A stretch of 64,000 nucleotides of DNA from Thiobacillus denitrificans (GTDB lineage Bacteria > Pseudomonadota > Gammaproteobacteria > Burkholderiales > Thiobacillaceae): positions 1 to 64,000 of the forward strand of contig DHHQ01000005.1 of NCBI GenBank assembly GCA_002403375.1, in the 5' to 3' direction. Below the pieces are notes generated by a model. That model was not told the origin of the DNA. It saw nothing but the letters and a program-made list of their open reading frames with translations, and searched no databases. The translations under genes were made by a program, and so were the position numbers. Shown one piece after another: positions 16,361 to 23,691 of the stretch; within the stretch, counting starts at the first letter, position 1, and every line of letters begins with the position of its first letter.

Positions 16361-16404
16361 CACTATACCGAAGAAGTCGGGCGCCGGCCAGCGTGCCAGG
16401 GCCC

Positions 16405-17544
16405 TCAGTAGACCAGCTGCAGATCGAAGCCCATCGGCCTGATGTCGTGCACCGTCAGCGGCAGGCTCAGGGGTTGCTCGCTGCGCGGCGGCATGCCCGC
16501 GGCGATGCGCCCGGCGTCGCCCAGGTACTCGCTGGGGGCGAAGCTGCGGCGCGTCAGCGGGCGGTTGCGCTGGTCGGTCAGGGTGAGCACCAGCACCGGC
16601 CAGGCCTGGGCGTGCCCGGCGCGGTTGCCGAGGGTGAGGGTGAGGCGGTAGCGGCCCTTCGCCTCGGTCTCCAGGTCGGAGCCGACGATCTGCAGCAGGG
16701 CGAGGTTCTTCGGCAGCGAGAGCGTGCAGCCGGCGAGCGCGCACATCCTTTCGAGCAGGGGACGGCTTTGCGGCAGCTGGCTGACCAGGGTGTCGCGCAG
16801 GAAGTAGGCGGCCTGGCCGAGCAGCGCGGCCAGCAGCAGCACGCCGGCGAGCGCCCACGCCCACGACCGTCCGCGGCGCGGCGCCGGCTCGCTGCGGGAC
16901 TCGTCCGCGGCGGGCTGGGTGCGGGGCGCTTCGATCCGGCAGACCGCGGGCGGGGTTGCGACGCCCGTGCCTGCGCCGAGGGCGGTGGGCGCGCGCACGT
17001 AGGGGGGCGGATACATCAGCGGCAGCCCCGACGTGTCGGAGGCGGACGTCGCCCGGATTTCCGGCATCGGCCCGTAATCGTCCGAAACCGGGATGTCGGG
17101 GTCGATGATGATGATCGAGGTCAGGTCGGGTGCCGCCTCGCGCTGGGCGATGCCGACGGGCGTCCACGCGGGGGCCGGCGAGCCAGGCTCAGGTGCGGGC
17201 GACTCGGCACGCTCGGGCTCGGCTGGCGCGGAAGATTCGGCGGGCTCGGTGGATTCGATGGACTCGGGCGGCGCCACGGGCTCGACGGGCTCGGTCGTTG
17301 TCGGCGCCGCCTCGGGTTCGGCGTGGTCCGGTTCGATCGCGGCGGGCGCCGCCGCCGGTGCGGCGGCCGGCTCGGGTTCCGGCGGGCGGGGCAGCGGCGA
17401 GCCGTCTTCCAGCAGCAGGCTCGTTCGGGCATCGAATGCGCCGCCGCACACGCCGCACTGCGCCCACCCCGCTGCGGCCTCCAGCTGGGGGGCGCCGACG
17501 CGGAACACGCTGCCGCAGTGCGGGCAGGTGGTGCGGAAGCTCAT
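16405..17544 (-). CDS. DUF3426 / MJ0042-type zinc-ribbon membrane protein
   Basis: This is a 379-residue protein with three parts. The N-terminal zinc ribbon has two CxxC pairs (CPHC near 7-10 and CGVC near 30-33). A long low-complexity Pro/Glu/Ala linker follows, then a single transmembrane helix (WAWALAGVLLLAALLG, about 230-246) and a C-terminal DUF3426 domain (CALAGCTLSLP, NRAGHAQAWPVLVLTL). Such proteins commonly follow prmA in betaproteobacteria; their function is unknown. Its ATG overlaps the prmA stop (ATGA). The linker is biased enough to generate misleading open frames on the opposite strand. Confidence 0.83.
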   Translation of the reverse strand: MSFRTTCPHCGSVFRVGAPQLEAAAGWAQCGVCGGAFDARTSLLLEDGSPLPRPPEPEPAAAPAAAPAAIEPDHAEPEAAPTTTEPVEPVAPPESIESTEPAESSAPAEPERAESPAPEPGSPAPAWTPVGIAQREAAPDLTSIIIIDPDIPVSDDYGPMPEIRATSASDTSGLPLMYPPPYVRAPTALGAGTGVATPPAVCRIEAPRTQPAADESRSEPAPRRGRSWAWALAGVLLLAALLGQAAYFLRDTLVSQLPQSRPLLERMCALAGCTLSLPKNLALLQIVGSDLETEAKGRYRLTLTLGNRAGHAQAWPVLVLTLTDQRNRPLTRRSFAPSEYLGDAGRIAAGMPPRSEQPLSLPLTVHDIRPMGFDLQLVY

Positions 17545-18431
17545 TGCTTGACGCCGGCCAGGCGCACCCAGCCCTCGTCGACCGCAGGCGCGTCGAAGGC
17601 GAACCATTCGCGGTAGACGGTCATCACGTCTTCGGCCTGCTCGGCGAGGATGCCCGACAGCACCAGCCTGCCGCCGGCGCGCACGCGGCCGGCGAGCAGC
17701 GGCGCCATGCCCTTCAGCGGGTTGGTGAGGATGTTGGCGACGACGACGTCGTAGGGCCCCGGCGCGAGCTCGCCCGGCAGGCAGAAGTGGGCGACGACCT
17801 CGTTCAGCGCCGCGTTGTCGCGCGAGGCGCTGACCGCCTGCGGGTCGATGTCGACGCCGTCTACGCGCGCCGCGCCCAGCTTGGCGGCAGCGATCGCGAG
17901 GATGCCGGAGCCGCAGCCGTAGTCGAGCAGCGTCTCGCCGCCGGCGAGCTGTTCGTCGAGCCAGCGCAGGCACAGCCGCGTGGTCGGGTGGCTGCCCGTG
18001 CCGAAGGCAAGCCCCGGGTCGAGCTTGAGGTTGATCGCGTGGCTGTCGGGCGCATCGTGCCAGGTCGGCACGATCCACAGCCGGGGCGAGATCGGGATCG
18101 GGTCGAACTGCGACTGGGTCAGCCGCACCCAGTCCTGCTCGGCGACGGTCTCGACCGTGTAGTCGGTGGGAACGGCAATGCCCGCGAGTCCTGCTGCGGC
18201 GGCGAGCACCGCCGCCACGTCGGCGTCTTCCTCCAGCAGCACCACCGCGATGCTGTGGGGCCACAGCTCGGCGCTCGGGTAGTCGGGTTCGCCGAACAGC
18301 GGCGTTTCGTCGACCGTTCCGGCGTCGGCGTCCTCGAGCGACACCGACAGCGCGCCGGCTTCCATCAGCGCGTCGGACAGCGGCTCGGCCTGCTTGGAGT
18401 CGACGAGGATGCGGACGGATTGCCAGGACAT
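17541..18431 (-). CDS. prmA: Ribosomal protein L11 methyltransferase
   Basis: PrmA trimethylates lysines and the N-terminus of ribosomal protein L11 using S-adenosylmethionine. The 296-residue protein has the N-terminal substrate-recognition domain, then the LDPGLAFGTGSHPTT motif, SAM-binding LLDYGCGSGILAIAAAKLGA and the VANILTNPL motif characteristic of this family. It follows accC, a common betaproteobacterial order. The ATG is preceded directly by repeat element D, with no visible ribosome site. Confidence 0.95.
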   Translation of the reverse strand: MSWQSVRILVDSKQAEPLSDALMEAGALSVSLEDADAGTVDETPLFGEPDYPSAELWPHSIAVVLLEEDADVAAVLAAAAGLAGIAVPTDYTVETVAEQDWVRLTQSQFDPIPISPRLWIVPTWHDAPDSHAINLKLDPGLAFGTGSHPTTRLCLRWLDEQLAGGETLLDYGCGSGILAIAAAKLGAARVDGVDIDPQAVSASRDNAALNEVVAHFCLPGELAPGPYDVVVANILTNPLKGMAPLLAGRVRAGGRLVLSGILAEQAEDVMTVYREWFAFDAPAVDEGWVRLAGVKQ

Positions 18432-18561
18432 TTCAGGGGTCAGGGGTCAGGATTCAGGAGTCAGGGGAGGCTGTGCGGCTTCGCCGCGCTGGATTGGGAA
18501 AAGATGGGGCGTGTCACGGATTGCCCTGATCTCCGACCCCTGAATCCTGACCCCTGCCCCC
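18432..18561. repeat. Intergenic inverted-repeat element, copy D
   Basis: It fills the gap between accC and prmA. The arms are TCAGGGGTCAGGGGTCAGGA and CCCCTGAATCCTGACCCCTG. The core TGCGGCTTCGCCGCGCTGG is the reverse complement of the core in copies A-C, so this copy is inverted relative to them and has a longer spacer. Confidence 0.82.
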
Positions 18562-19911
18562 TCAAGCCTTCTCCTCCGCCAGCTTGTGCTCCAGGTAATG
18601 AATGCTGGTGCCGCCGGCGACGAAGGCGGCGTCGTGCATCAGGTCCTGGTGCAGCGGGATGTTGGTCCGGATGCCTTCGACGACCATTTCGAGCAGCGCG
18701 CCGCGCATGCGGGCGATCGCCTGGTCGCGGGTGTCGCCGTAGGCGATCAGCTTGCCGATCATCGAGTCGTAGTGCGGCGGAACGTAGTAGCCGTGGTAGA
18801 CGTGCGAGTCGACGCGGATGCCAGGGCCGCCGGGCGCGTGATAGTTGGTCAGCTTGCCGGGGCTGGGGACGAAGGTCGACGGATGCTCGGCGTTGACGCG
18901 GCACTCGATGGCGTGGCCGCGGAACCGGATGTCCTTCTGCGTGAACGGCAGCGGCTCGCCGGCCGCGACGCGGATCTGCGTCTGCACGATGTCGATGCCG
19001 GTGATGAGCTCGGTCACCGGGTGCTCGACCTGCACGCGCGTGTTCATCTCGATGAAGTAGAACTCGCCGTTCTCGTACAGGAACTCGAAGGTGCCGGCGC
19101 CGCGGTAGCCGATCTTGCGGCAGGCCTCGGCGCAGCGTTCGCCGATCTTGTCGCGCAGCTTGGGGTCGAGGCCGGGCGCGGGCGCTTCTTCGAGCACCTT
19201 CTGGTGGCGGCGCTGCATCGAGCAGTCGCGTTCACCGAGGTGGACCGCGTTGCCGTGTTCGTCGGCGAGGATCTGGATCTCGATATGGCGCGGCGTCTGC
19301 AGGAATTTCTCCATGTAGACCATGGGGTTGCCGAAGGCGGCGCCGGCCTCGGTGCGGGTCATCGTGACCGCGTTCAGCAGCGCGGCCTCGGTGTGCACCA
19401 CGCGCATGCCGCGCCCGCCGCCGCCGCCGGCGGCCTTGATGATGACCGGGTAGCCGATGTCGCGCGCGATCCTGAGGATTTCCTGCGGATCTTCGGGCAG
19501 CGCGCCCTCGGAGCCGGGGACGCAGGGGACCTTCGCCTCGATCATCGCCTGCTTGGCGGTGACCTTGTCGCCCATCAGGCGGATGTTGTCGGGGCGCGGG
19601 CCGATGAAGGTGAAGCCGGACGACTCGACGCGCTCGGCGAAGTCGGCGTTCTCGGAGAGGAAGCCGTAGCCGGGGTGGATGGCCTCGGCGTCGGTGACCT
19701 CGGCGGCGGCGATGATCGACGGCACGTGCAGGTAGCTCTGCGTCGACGGCGCCGGGCCGATGCACACCGATTCGTCGGCCAGCTTCACGTACTTGGCGTC
19801 GCGGTCGGCTTCGGAATACACGGCGACCGTCTTGATGCCCATTTCGCGGCAGGCGCGCTGGATTCTCAGGGCGATTTCGCCGCGGTTGGCGATGAGGATT
19901 TTTTCGAACAT
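18562..19911 (-). CDS. accC: Acetyl-CoA carboxylase biotin carboxylase subunit
   Basis: AccC carboxylates the biotin on AccB with bicarbonate and ATP, the first half-reaction of fatty-acid synthesis. The 449-residue protein shows the MFEKILIANRGEIALRI start, HPGYGFLSENADFA, the glycine-rich ATP-grasp loop KAAGGGGGRGMR, and the FIEMNTRVQVEHPVTE active-site motif. The sequence before the ATG is repeat element E, and no Shine-Dalgarno sequence is visible. Confidence 0.98.
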   Translation of the reverse strand: MFEKILIANRGEIALRIQRACREMGIKTVAVYSEADRDAKYVKLADESVCIGPAPSTQSYLHVPSIIAAAEVTDAEAIHPGYGFLSENADFAERVESSGFTFIGPRPDNIRLMGDKVTAKQAMIEAKVPCVPGSEGALPEDPQEILRIARDIGYPVIIKAAGGGGGRGMRVVHTEAALLNAVTMTRTEAGAAFGNPMVYMEKFLQTPRHIEIQILADEHGNAVHLGERDCSMQRRHQKVLEEAPAPGLDPKLRDKIGERCAEACRKIGYRGAGTFEFLYENGEFYFIEMNTRVQVEHPVTELITGIDIVQTQIRVAAGEPLPFTQKDIRFRGHAIECRVNAEHPSTFVPSPGKLTNYHAPGGPGIRVDSHVYHGYYVPPHYDSMIGKLIAYGDTRDQAIARMRGALLEMVVEGIRTNIPLHQDLMHDAAFVAGGTSIHYLEHKLAEEKA

Positions 19912-20044
19912 ATGTGTAGGGGGCTAGGGGATAGGATCTAGGGTTTAGGGGGCTTTGAGCGGCCTGCAGCCGCGCCATGAAATCGGGGGACGCGAAGCAC
20001 TGCTTCCCTGGCCCCCGACTCCTAGTTCCTGGCCCCTGATTTCC
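19912..20044. repeat. Intergenic inverted-repeat element, copy E (diverged)
   Basis: It fills the gap between accB and accC. The arms are diverged to CTAGGGG/TTAGGG-type units (GGGCTAGGGGATAGGATCTA) and CCCCCGACTCCTAGTTCCTG. A GCGGCCTGCAGCCGCG palindrome and a CTTCCCTGG box match the other copies. Confidence 0.7.
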
Positions 20045-20497
20045 TCAACCAATTACAAACAGCGGCTCGCCGTATTCGACCGGCTGGCCGTTCTCGACCA
20101 GGATGGCCTTGATGACGCCGCCCTGGTCCGCTTCGATTTCGTTCAAGAGCTTCATCGCCTCGATGATGCACAGCGTGTCGCCGGCGTTCACGCTCTGGCC
20201 GACTTCGACGAAGTTCTTCGAGCCGGGCGCCGGGGCGCGGTAGAAGGTGCCGACCATGGGCGAGCGCACGACGTGGCCCTCGGGCATGGCGTCCTCGGCC
20301 GGCGCGGCCGCGGCCGGAGCGGGGGCCGCGGCAGGCGCGGCGGCCTGATACATCTGCGGCTGCGGCGCCATCATCATCGGTGCGCCGGCGATGCTCTTGG
20401 CGATGCGGACCTTTTCCTCGCCCTCGGTGATTTCGAGTTCGGCGATGCCCGACGCTTCGACCAGGTCAATGAGCTTTTTCAGTTTTCTGAGATCCAT
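20045..20497 (-). CDS. accB: Acetyl-CoA carboxylase biotin carboxyl carrier protein
   Basis: This 150-residue carrier protein is biotinylated on Lys116 in the invariant EAMKL motif. An N-terminal helix (MDLRKLKKLIDLVEASGIAELE) is followed by an Ala/Pro-rich swinging linker (QAAAPAAAPAPAAAAPAE) and the biotinyl domain from HVVRSPMVGTFY onward. The start codon lies inside the 3' end of aroQ (32-base overlap), so translation is probably coupled. accC follows after repeat element E. Confidence 0.97.
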   Translation of the reverse strand: MDLRKLKKLIDLVEASGIAELEITEGEEKVRIAKSIAGAPMMMAPQPQMYQAAAPAAAPAPAAAAPAEDAMPEGHVVRSPMVGTFYRAPAPGSKNFVEVGQSVNAGDTLCIIEAMKLLNEIEADQGGVIKAILVENGQPVEYGEPLFVIG

Positions 20498-20996
20498 GGG
20501 GGGTCCTGTCTTGAAGGTGGCGTAGCGCGTATTCCAGCGCCAGTTCGTAACCGTGCGCGCCCAGGCCGGACACCACGCCGACGGCAAGGTCGGAGAAGTA
20601 CGAATGGTGGCGGAAGGCTTCGCGCGCGTAAATGTTGGAAAGGTGAACTTCGACGAAGGGGATGGCGGTCGCTGCCAGGGCATCGCGCAGCGCGACGCTG
20701 GAGTGGGTATAGCCCGCCGGGTTGATGACGATGAAGTCGACCTGCTCGCGCGCAGCCTGGTGGACGCGGTCGATCAGGGCGCCTTCGTGGTTGTGCTGGA
20801 AGGTTTCGACCCGGGCGCCTGCCGCCTCGCCGCGGGTGACCAGGGTGCGGTTGATGTCCTCCAGCGTGGCCAGTCCGTAATGCCTGGGCTCGCGGCTGCC
20901 GAGCAGATTGAGGTTGGGGCCGTGCAGAACCAGCACGTGGGCGTGCAGACTGGGGACCGTTTTTGCTGCCGTGCGGCTGGTTCGCTTGGTCGTCAT
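20466..20996 (-). CDS. aroQ: Type II 3-dehydroquinate dehydratase
   Basis: AroQ dehydrates 3-dehydroquinate to 3-dehydroshikimate, the third shikimate-pathway step. Motifs present are the VLHGPNLNLLGSREP opening with its active-site residues, FQHNHEGALID, INPAGYTHSSVALRDAL and VEVHLSNIYAREAFR with the catalytic His in the SNIYAREAFRHHS region. The 176-residue length is about 25 longer than most, due to an N-terminal Thr/Lys-rich extension, so a later start is possible. It overlaps accB by 32 bases. Confidence 0.93.
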   Translation of the reverse strand: MTTKRTSRTAAKTVPSLHAHVLVLHGPNLNLLGSREPRHYGLATLEDINRTLVTRGEAAGARVETFQHNHEGALIDRVHQAAREQVDFIVINPAGYTHSSVALRDALAATAIPFVEVHLSNIYAREAFRHHSYFSDLAVGVVSGLGAHGYELALEYALRHLQDRTPHGSQKTEKAH

Positions 20997-21055
20997 GGCG
21001 GCGGAGTTTGCCGTAATTGGGGGTGAATTGTCCAGATGTTGCGGCCAAACGGCAA

Positions 21056-21580
21056 TTATGCGCCGATATTGCGCAACGTGGTCTCGAGCGTCGCGCGCGG
21101 CAGCCGCCCGAGGTGGCGGAACACGATGCGGCCGTCGCGGTCGAGCACGACCGTGTAGGGCAGCGCGCCGCTGGCGTTGCCGAGCCGACGCACGAGGCCG
21201 TGGGCCGCGCCCTCGCCGATCAGGATCGGGTAGCCGACCGGCTGGCGCTCGAGGAATTTCGCGACATTGGACTTCCCGTCGATGGCGATGCCGACGAATT
21301 CCACGCCGCGCCCGTGGGTTTCCGCCCGCAGCGCGGCGAAGTCCGGCATCTCCTCGCGGCACGGCGCGCACCAGCTGGCCCAGAAATTCAGCACCACGAT
21401 CTGGCCGCGCCACTGCGACAGTGCCTGGGGCTGGTCCTGCAGGTCGGGGAAGGCGAGCGGCCAGACGGCCTCCATCGGGTCGGGCGGCGCCTGCGGGGCG
21501 AGACGCGCCTGCGCCAGCCAGATTCCGGCGAGCAGGGCGGCGAGCGCCAGCGGGAGGGCGTAGAGCAGGGTCTTCGGCAT
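21056..21580 (-). CDS. TlpA-type periplasmic thiol-disulfide oxidoreductase
   Basis: This 174-residue thioredoxin-fold protein has an N-terminal membrane anchor (about 5-24). The redox motif WCAPC puts the active cysteines at 71 and 74, and a cis-proline ALPYT loop appears near the C-terminus. TlpA/ResA/CcmG proteins keep haem-binding or active-site cysteines reduced in the periplasm. The neighbouring soxY, which has a reactive carrier cysteine, and the resB/ccsB cytochrome c maturation genes on the same strand are both plausible clients. Sequence alone does not separate the two options. Confidence 0.88.
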   Translation of the reverse strand: MPKTLLYALPLALAALLAGIWLAQARLAPQAPPDPMEAVWPLAFPDLQDQPQALSQWRGQIVVLNFWASWCAPCREEMPDFAALRAETHGRGVEFVGIAIDGKSNVAKFLERQPVGYPILIGEGAAHGLVRRLGNASGALPYTVVLDRDGRIVFRHLGRLPRATLETTLRNIGA

Positions 21581-21643
21581 GGTTGCGCCGGCCCGAAGGC
21601 GGCAGGCGAAGCGTATACCGCGCTCCCGGCCCTGTCACCCGGG

Positions 21644-21946
21644 TCAGCCCGCGCGGGCCTCGACGCTGCCGGTGTCGCCGGTGTTGTCCTCGGCGGTGAC
21701 GCTGACCGTGTCGCCGGTGTTCATCCCCCTGACCCTGAACGCGAGGTAGGGGTCCTTCGAAATGCCGCCGCCCAGCTGTCCGTCGAGCACCTGCTTGCCG
21801 TTGACGGCGACGCGCAGGGTCTTGACGAAATGCGCCGGCACCAGCTGGCCGCTCTTGGCGTCCTTGCGCAGCCCGTTTTCCGACGGATGGGTCATCAGGA
21901 TGCGGATTTCGCCGCCGCCCGCGCGGAGTCGCATTGCGATCGCCAT
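21644..21946 (-). CDS. soxZ: Thiosulfate oxidation carrier subunit SoxZ
   Basis: SoxZ is the small partner of SoxY in the periplasmic SoxYZ carrier, on which sulfur intermediates are built during thiosulfate oxidation. The 100-residue protein shows the family opening IRILMTHPSENGLRKD, then SGQLVPAHFVKTLRV and a C-terminal immunoglobulin-like strand pattern. It lacks a signal peptide, as usual, because it is exported bound to SoxY. A GAGGAGAAAA ribosome site lies upstream, and soxY precedes it by 13 bases. Confidence 0.96.
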   Translation of the reverse strand: MAIAMRLRAGGGEIRILMTHPSENGLRKDAKSGQLVPAHFVKTLRVAVNGKQVLDGQLGGGISKDPYLAFRVRGMNTGDTVSVTAEDNTGDTGSVEARAG

Positions 21947-21959
21947 GGTTTTCTCCTCG

Positions 21960-22424
21960 TCAGCCGCCGCAGCCGCCGGCGGTGACCTTGACCTCCTTGG
22001 TCGCCGTGTAGACCTTGCCGCCGGCCTTGACCACGGCGCGCACGCTGGCCGTTTCCCCCATCTTGATGCGGGTCGACAGGCTGCCGTCGAAATCCGACAG
22101 GGCGAACAGCGCGGCCAGCGGGTAGACGTTCTTTTCGCCGAGGATCGCGATCGACTCGACGTCGGCGAGCGTGGTCAGGACCTCGACCGGCACGACCGCG
22201 CCGTTTTCCGCGATGTCGGGCGCCTTGACCCGCACCTCGGGCGACGCGCCCGCGTCGCCGGCACCGATCGCCGCCAGCGCGTCGGCGGGTTTCCGCGCCG
22301 CGAAGGCGGCGCTGTTCCAGTCGGCGAGAACCGCGCGCGGCTTCAGCAGCCCGGCGGCGACGGCCGTGGCGACGAGTCCGGCCGAGGCGGCCGATTTGAG
22401 CAGGAGTCTGCGGGTGGCATTCAT
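21960..22424 (-). CDS. soxY: Thiosulfate oxidation carrier protein SoxY
   Basis: SoxY is the 154-residue sulfur-carrying subunit. The C-terminal swinging arm ends in the signature GGCGG, whose cysteine (Cys152) covalently holds sulfur intermediates. The N-terminal sequence NATRRLLLKSAASAG with paired arginines is a twin-arginine export signal, which carries the folded SoxYZ complex across the membrane. A GGGAGA site precedes the ATG. No soxXA, soxB or soxCD genes are near, so this soxYZ pair is either separated from the rest or serves a truncated pathway. Confidence 0.95.
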   Translation of the reverse strand: MNATRRLLLKSAASAGLVATAVAAGLLKPRAVLADWNSAAFAARKPADALAAIGAGDAGASPEVRVKAPDIAENGAVVPVEVLTTLADVESIAILGEKNVYPLAALFALSDFDGSLSTRIKMGETASVRAVVKAGGKVYTATKEVKVTAGGCGG

Positions 22425-22539
22425 GGCGGTCTCCCGAAAGGGACTGGAGAACGGAACCAGGAATGCTCATTACAGACGTTTCGCGGCAAACTTCAACCCG
22501 TCTGTTGCCGCGGACCGGGCCGGGCGGCCCGGCGGCGGC

Positions 22540-23679
22540 TCAGAGCTCGCCGTAGGAGTGCAGCCCGGACAGGAACATGTTGACGCCGATGAAGGCGAAG
22601 GTGGTGATCAGCAGGCCGACCACCGCCCACCACGCCAGCATCGCGCCGCGCAGGCCCTTGACCAGGCGGATGTGCAGCCAGGCGGCGTAGTTCAGCCACA
22701 CGATCAGCGCCCAGGTCTCCTTCGGGTCCCACGACCAGTAGCCGCCCCAGGCTTCGGCCGCCCACATCGCACCGAGGATGGTGGCGATGGTGAAGAAGGC
22801 GAAGCCGATCGCGATCGCCTTGTACATGACGTCGTCGATCACCTCGAGCTTCGGCAGGCGGCTGGCGAGGATGCCGCGCTGCGCCAGCAGGTAGGCGGCG
22901 CCGAGCATGGCGGCGATCGAGAAGGCGCCGTAGCCGACGAAGTTGGCGGGGACGTGCAGCTTCATCCACCACGACTTGAGCGCCGGCACCAGCGGCTGGA
23001 TCTCGTGCGCGCCGCGGTCGAAGGTGTACCAGAGGATGAAGCCGACCGCGGCCGAGATCACCAGCAGCACGAAGGCGCCCATCTGGCGGGTCTGGTAGCG
23101 GGCCTCGTAGTAGAGGTACATCATCGCGGTGATCAGGCAGAACAGCACGAACACCTCGTACAGGTTCGACACCGGGATGTGGCCGACGTCGGCGCCGATC
23201 AGGTAGGACTCGTACCAGCGCACCATCAGGCCGATCCAGCCGAGCGTCACCGCCGCCCAGGTCAGCGTGCTAGCGGTCTTCATGGTGAATTCCGAGCGCG
23301 CCAGCAGGCCGCCCCAGTAGGCCAGCGTGGCGAGCCCGAACAGCGCGCACATCCACATGATCGCGGCCTGGCTCGAGATCAGGTACTTGAGGAAGAAGGC
23401 CTCCTCCATGCGCGCGAGGTTGCCGCCGTACTGGCTGATCGCGAACAGGCTGAGGGCGCCGACCGCGAGGAACAGCGGGCGGAACGGCTTCCAGAACCAG
23501 CCGGACACGGCGAGCGCCGGAATCGACGCCAGCAGGATGCCCTTCTCGTAGATGTCCATGTAGTCGCCGAAGCGCGACAGGGCGGCGAGGCCGCCGACGG
23601 TGACGACGGCGGCGAACAGCCAGTCGAACCACGTCAGGCGCTTGAGCAGCGGGGCGGGTTGGTTGAGGGCGAGTTCCAT
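22540..23679 (-). CDS. ccsB: Cytochrome c biogenesis protein CcsB/CcsA (ResC)
   Basis: This 379-residue polytopic membrane protein is the haem-handling half of the system II cytochrome c synthetase. It carries the tryptophan-rich WWD motif as WGGYWSWDPKETWALIVW, with flanking histidines in conserved helices (for example the WLHIR segment). With ResB it moves haem to the periplasmic face and attaches it to CxxCH motifs. It lies 12 bases after resB, with a CCGGAGAC ribosome site. Clients nearby include cytochrome c4 and the small cytochrome at 0.7 kb. Confidence 0.95.
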   Translation of the reverse strand: MELALNQPAPLLKRLTWFDWLFAAVVTVGGLAALSRFGDYMDIYEKGILLASIPALAVSGWFWKPFRPLFLAVGALSLFAISQYGGNLARMEEAFFLKYLISSQAAIMWMCALFGLATLAYWGGLLARSEFTMKTASTLTWAAVTLGWIGLMVRWYESYLIGADVGHIPVSNLYEVFVLFCLITAMMYLYYEARYQTRQMGAFVLLVISAAVGFILWYTFDRGAHEIQPLVPALKSWWMKLHVPANFVGYGAFSIAAMLGAAYLLAQRGILASRLPKLEVIDDVMYKAIAIGFAFFTIATILGAMWAAEAWGGYWSWDPKETWALIVWLNYAAWLHIRLVKGLRGAMLAWWAVVGLLITTFAFIGVNMFLSGLHSYGEL

Positions 23680-23691
23680 GTGAGTCTCCGG

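Noticed and set aside
12021..20044. Possible CRISPR array from the spaced TCAGGGG repeats
   Set aside because: Units are 7 bases with no unique spacers of 30 or more bases, the copies lie in separate gene gaps, and no cas genes are present.
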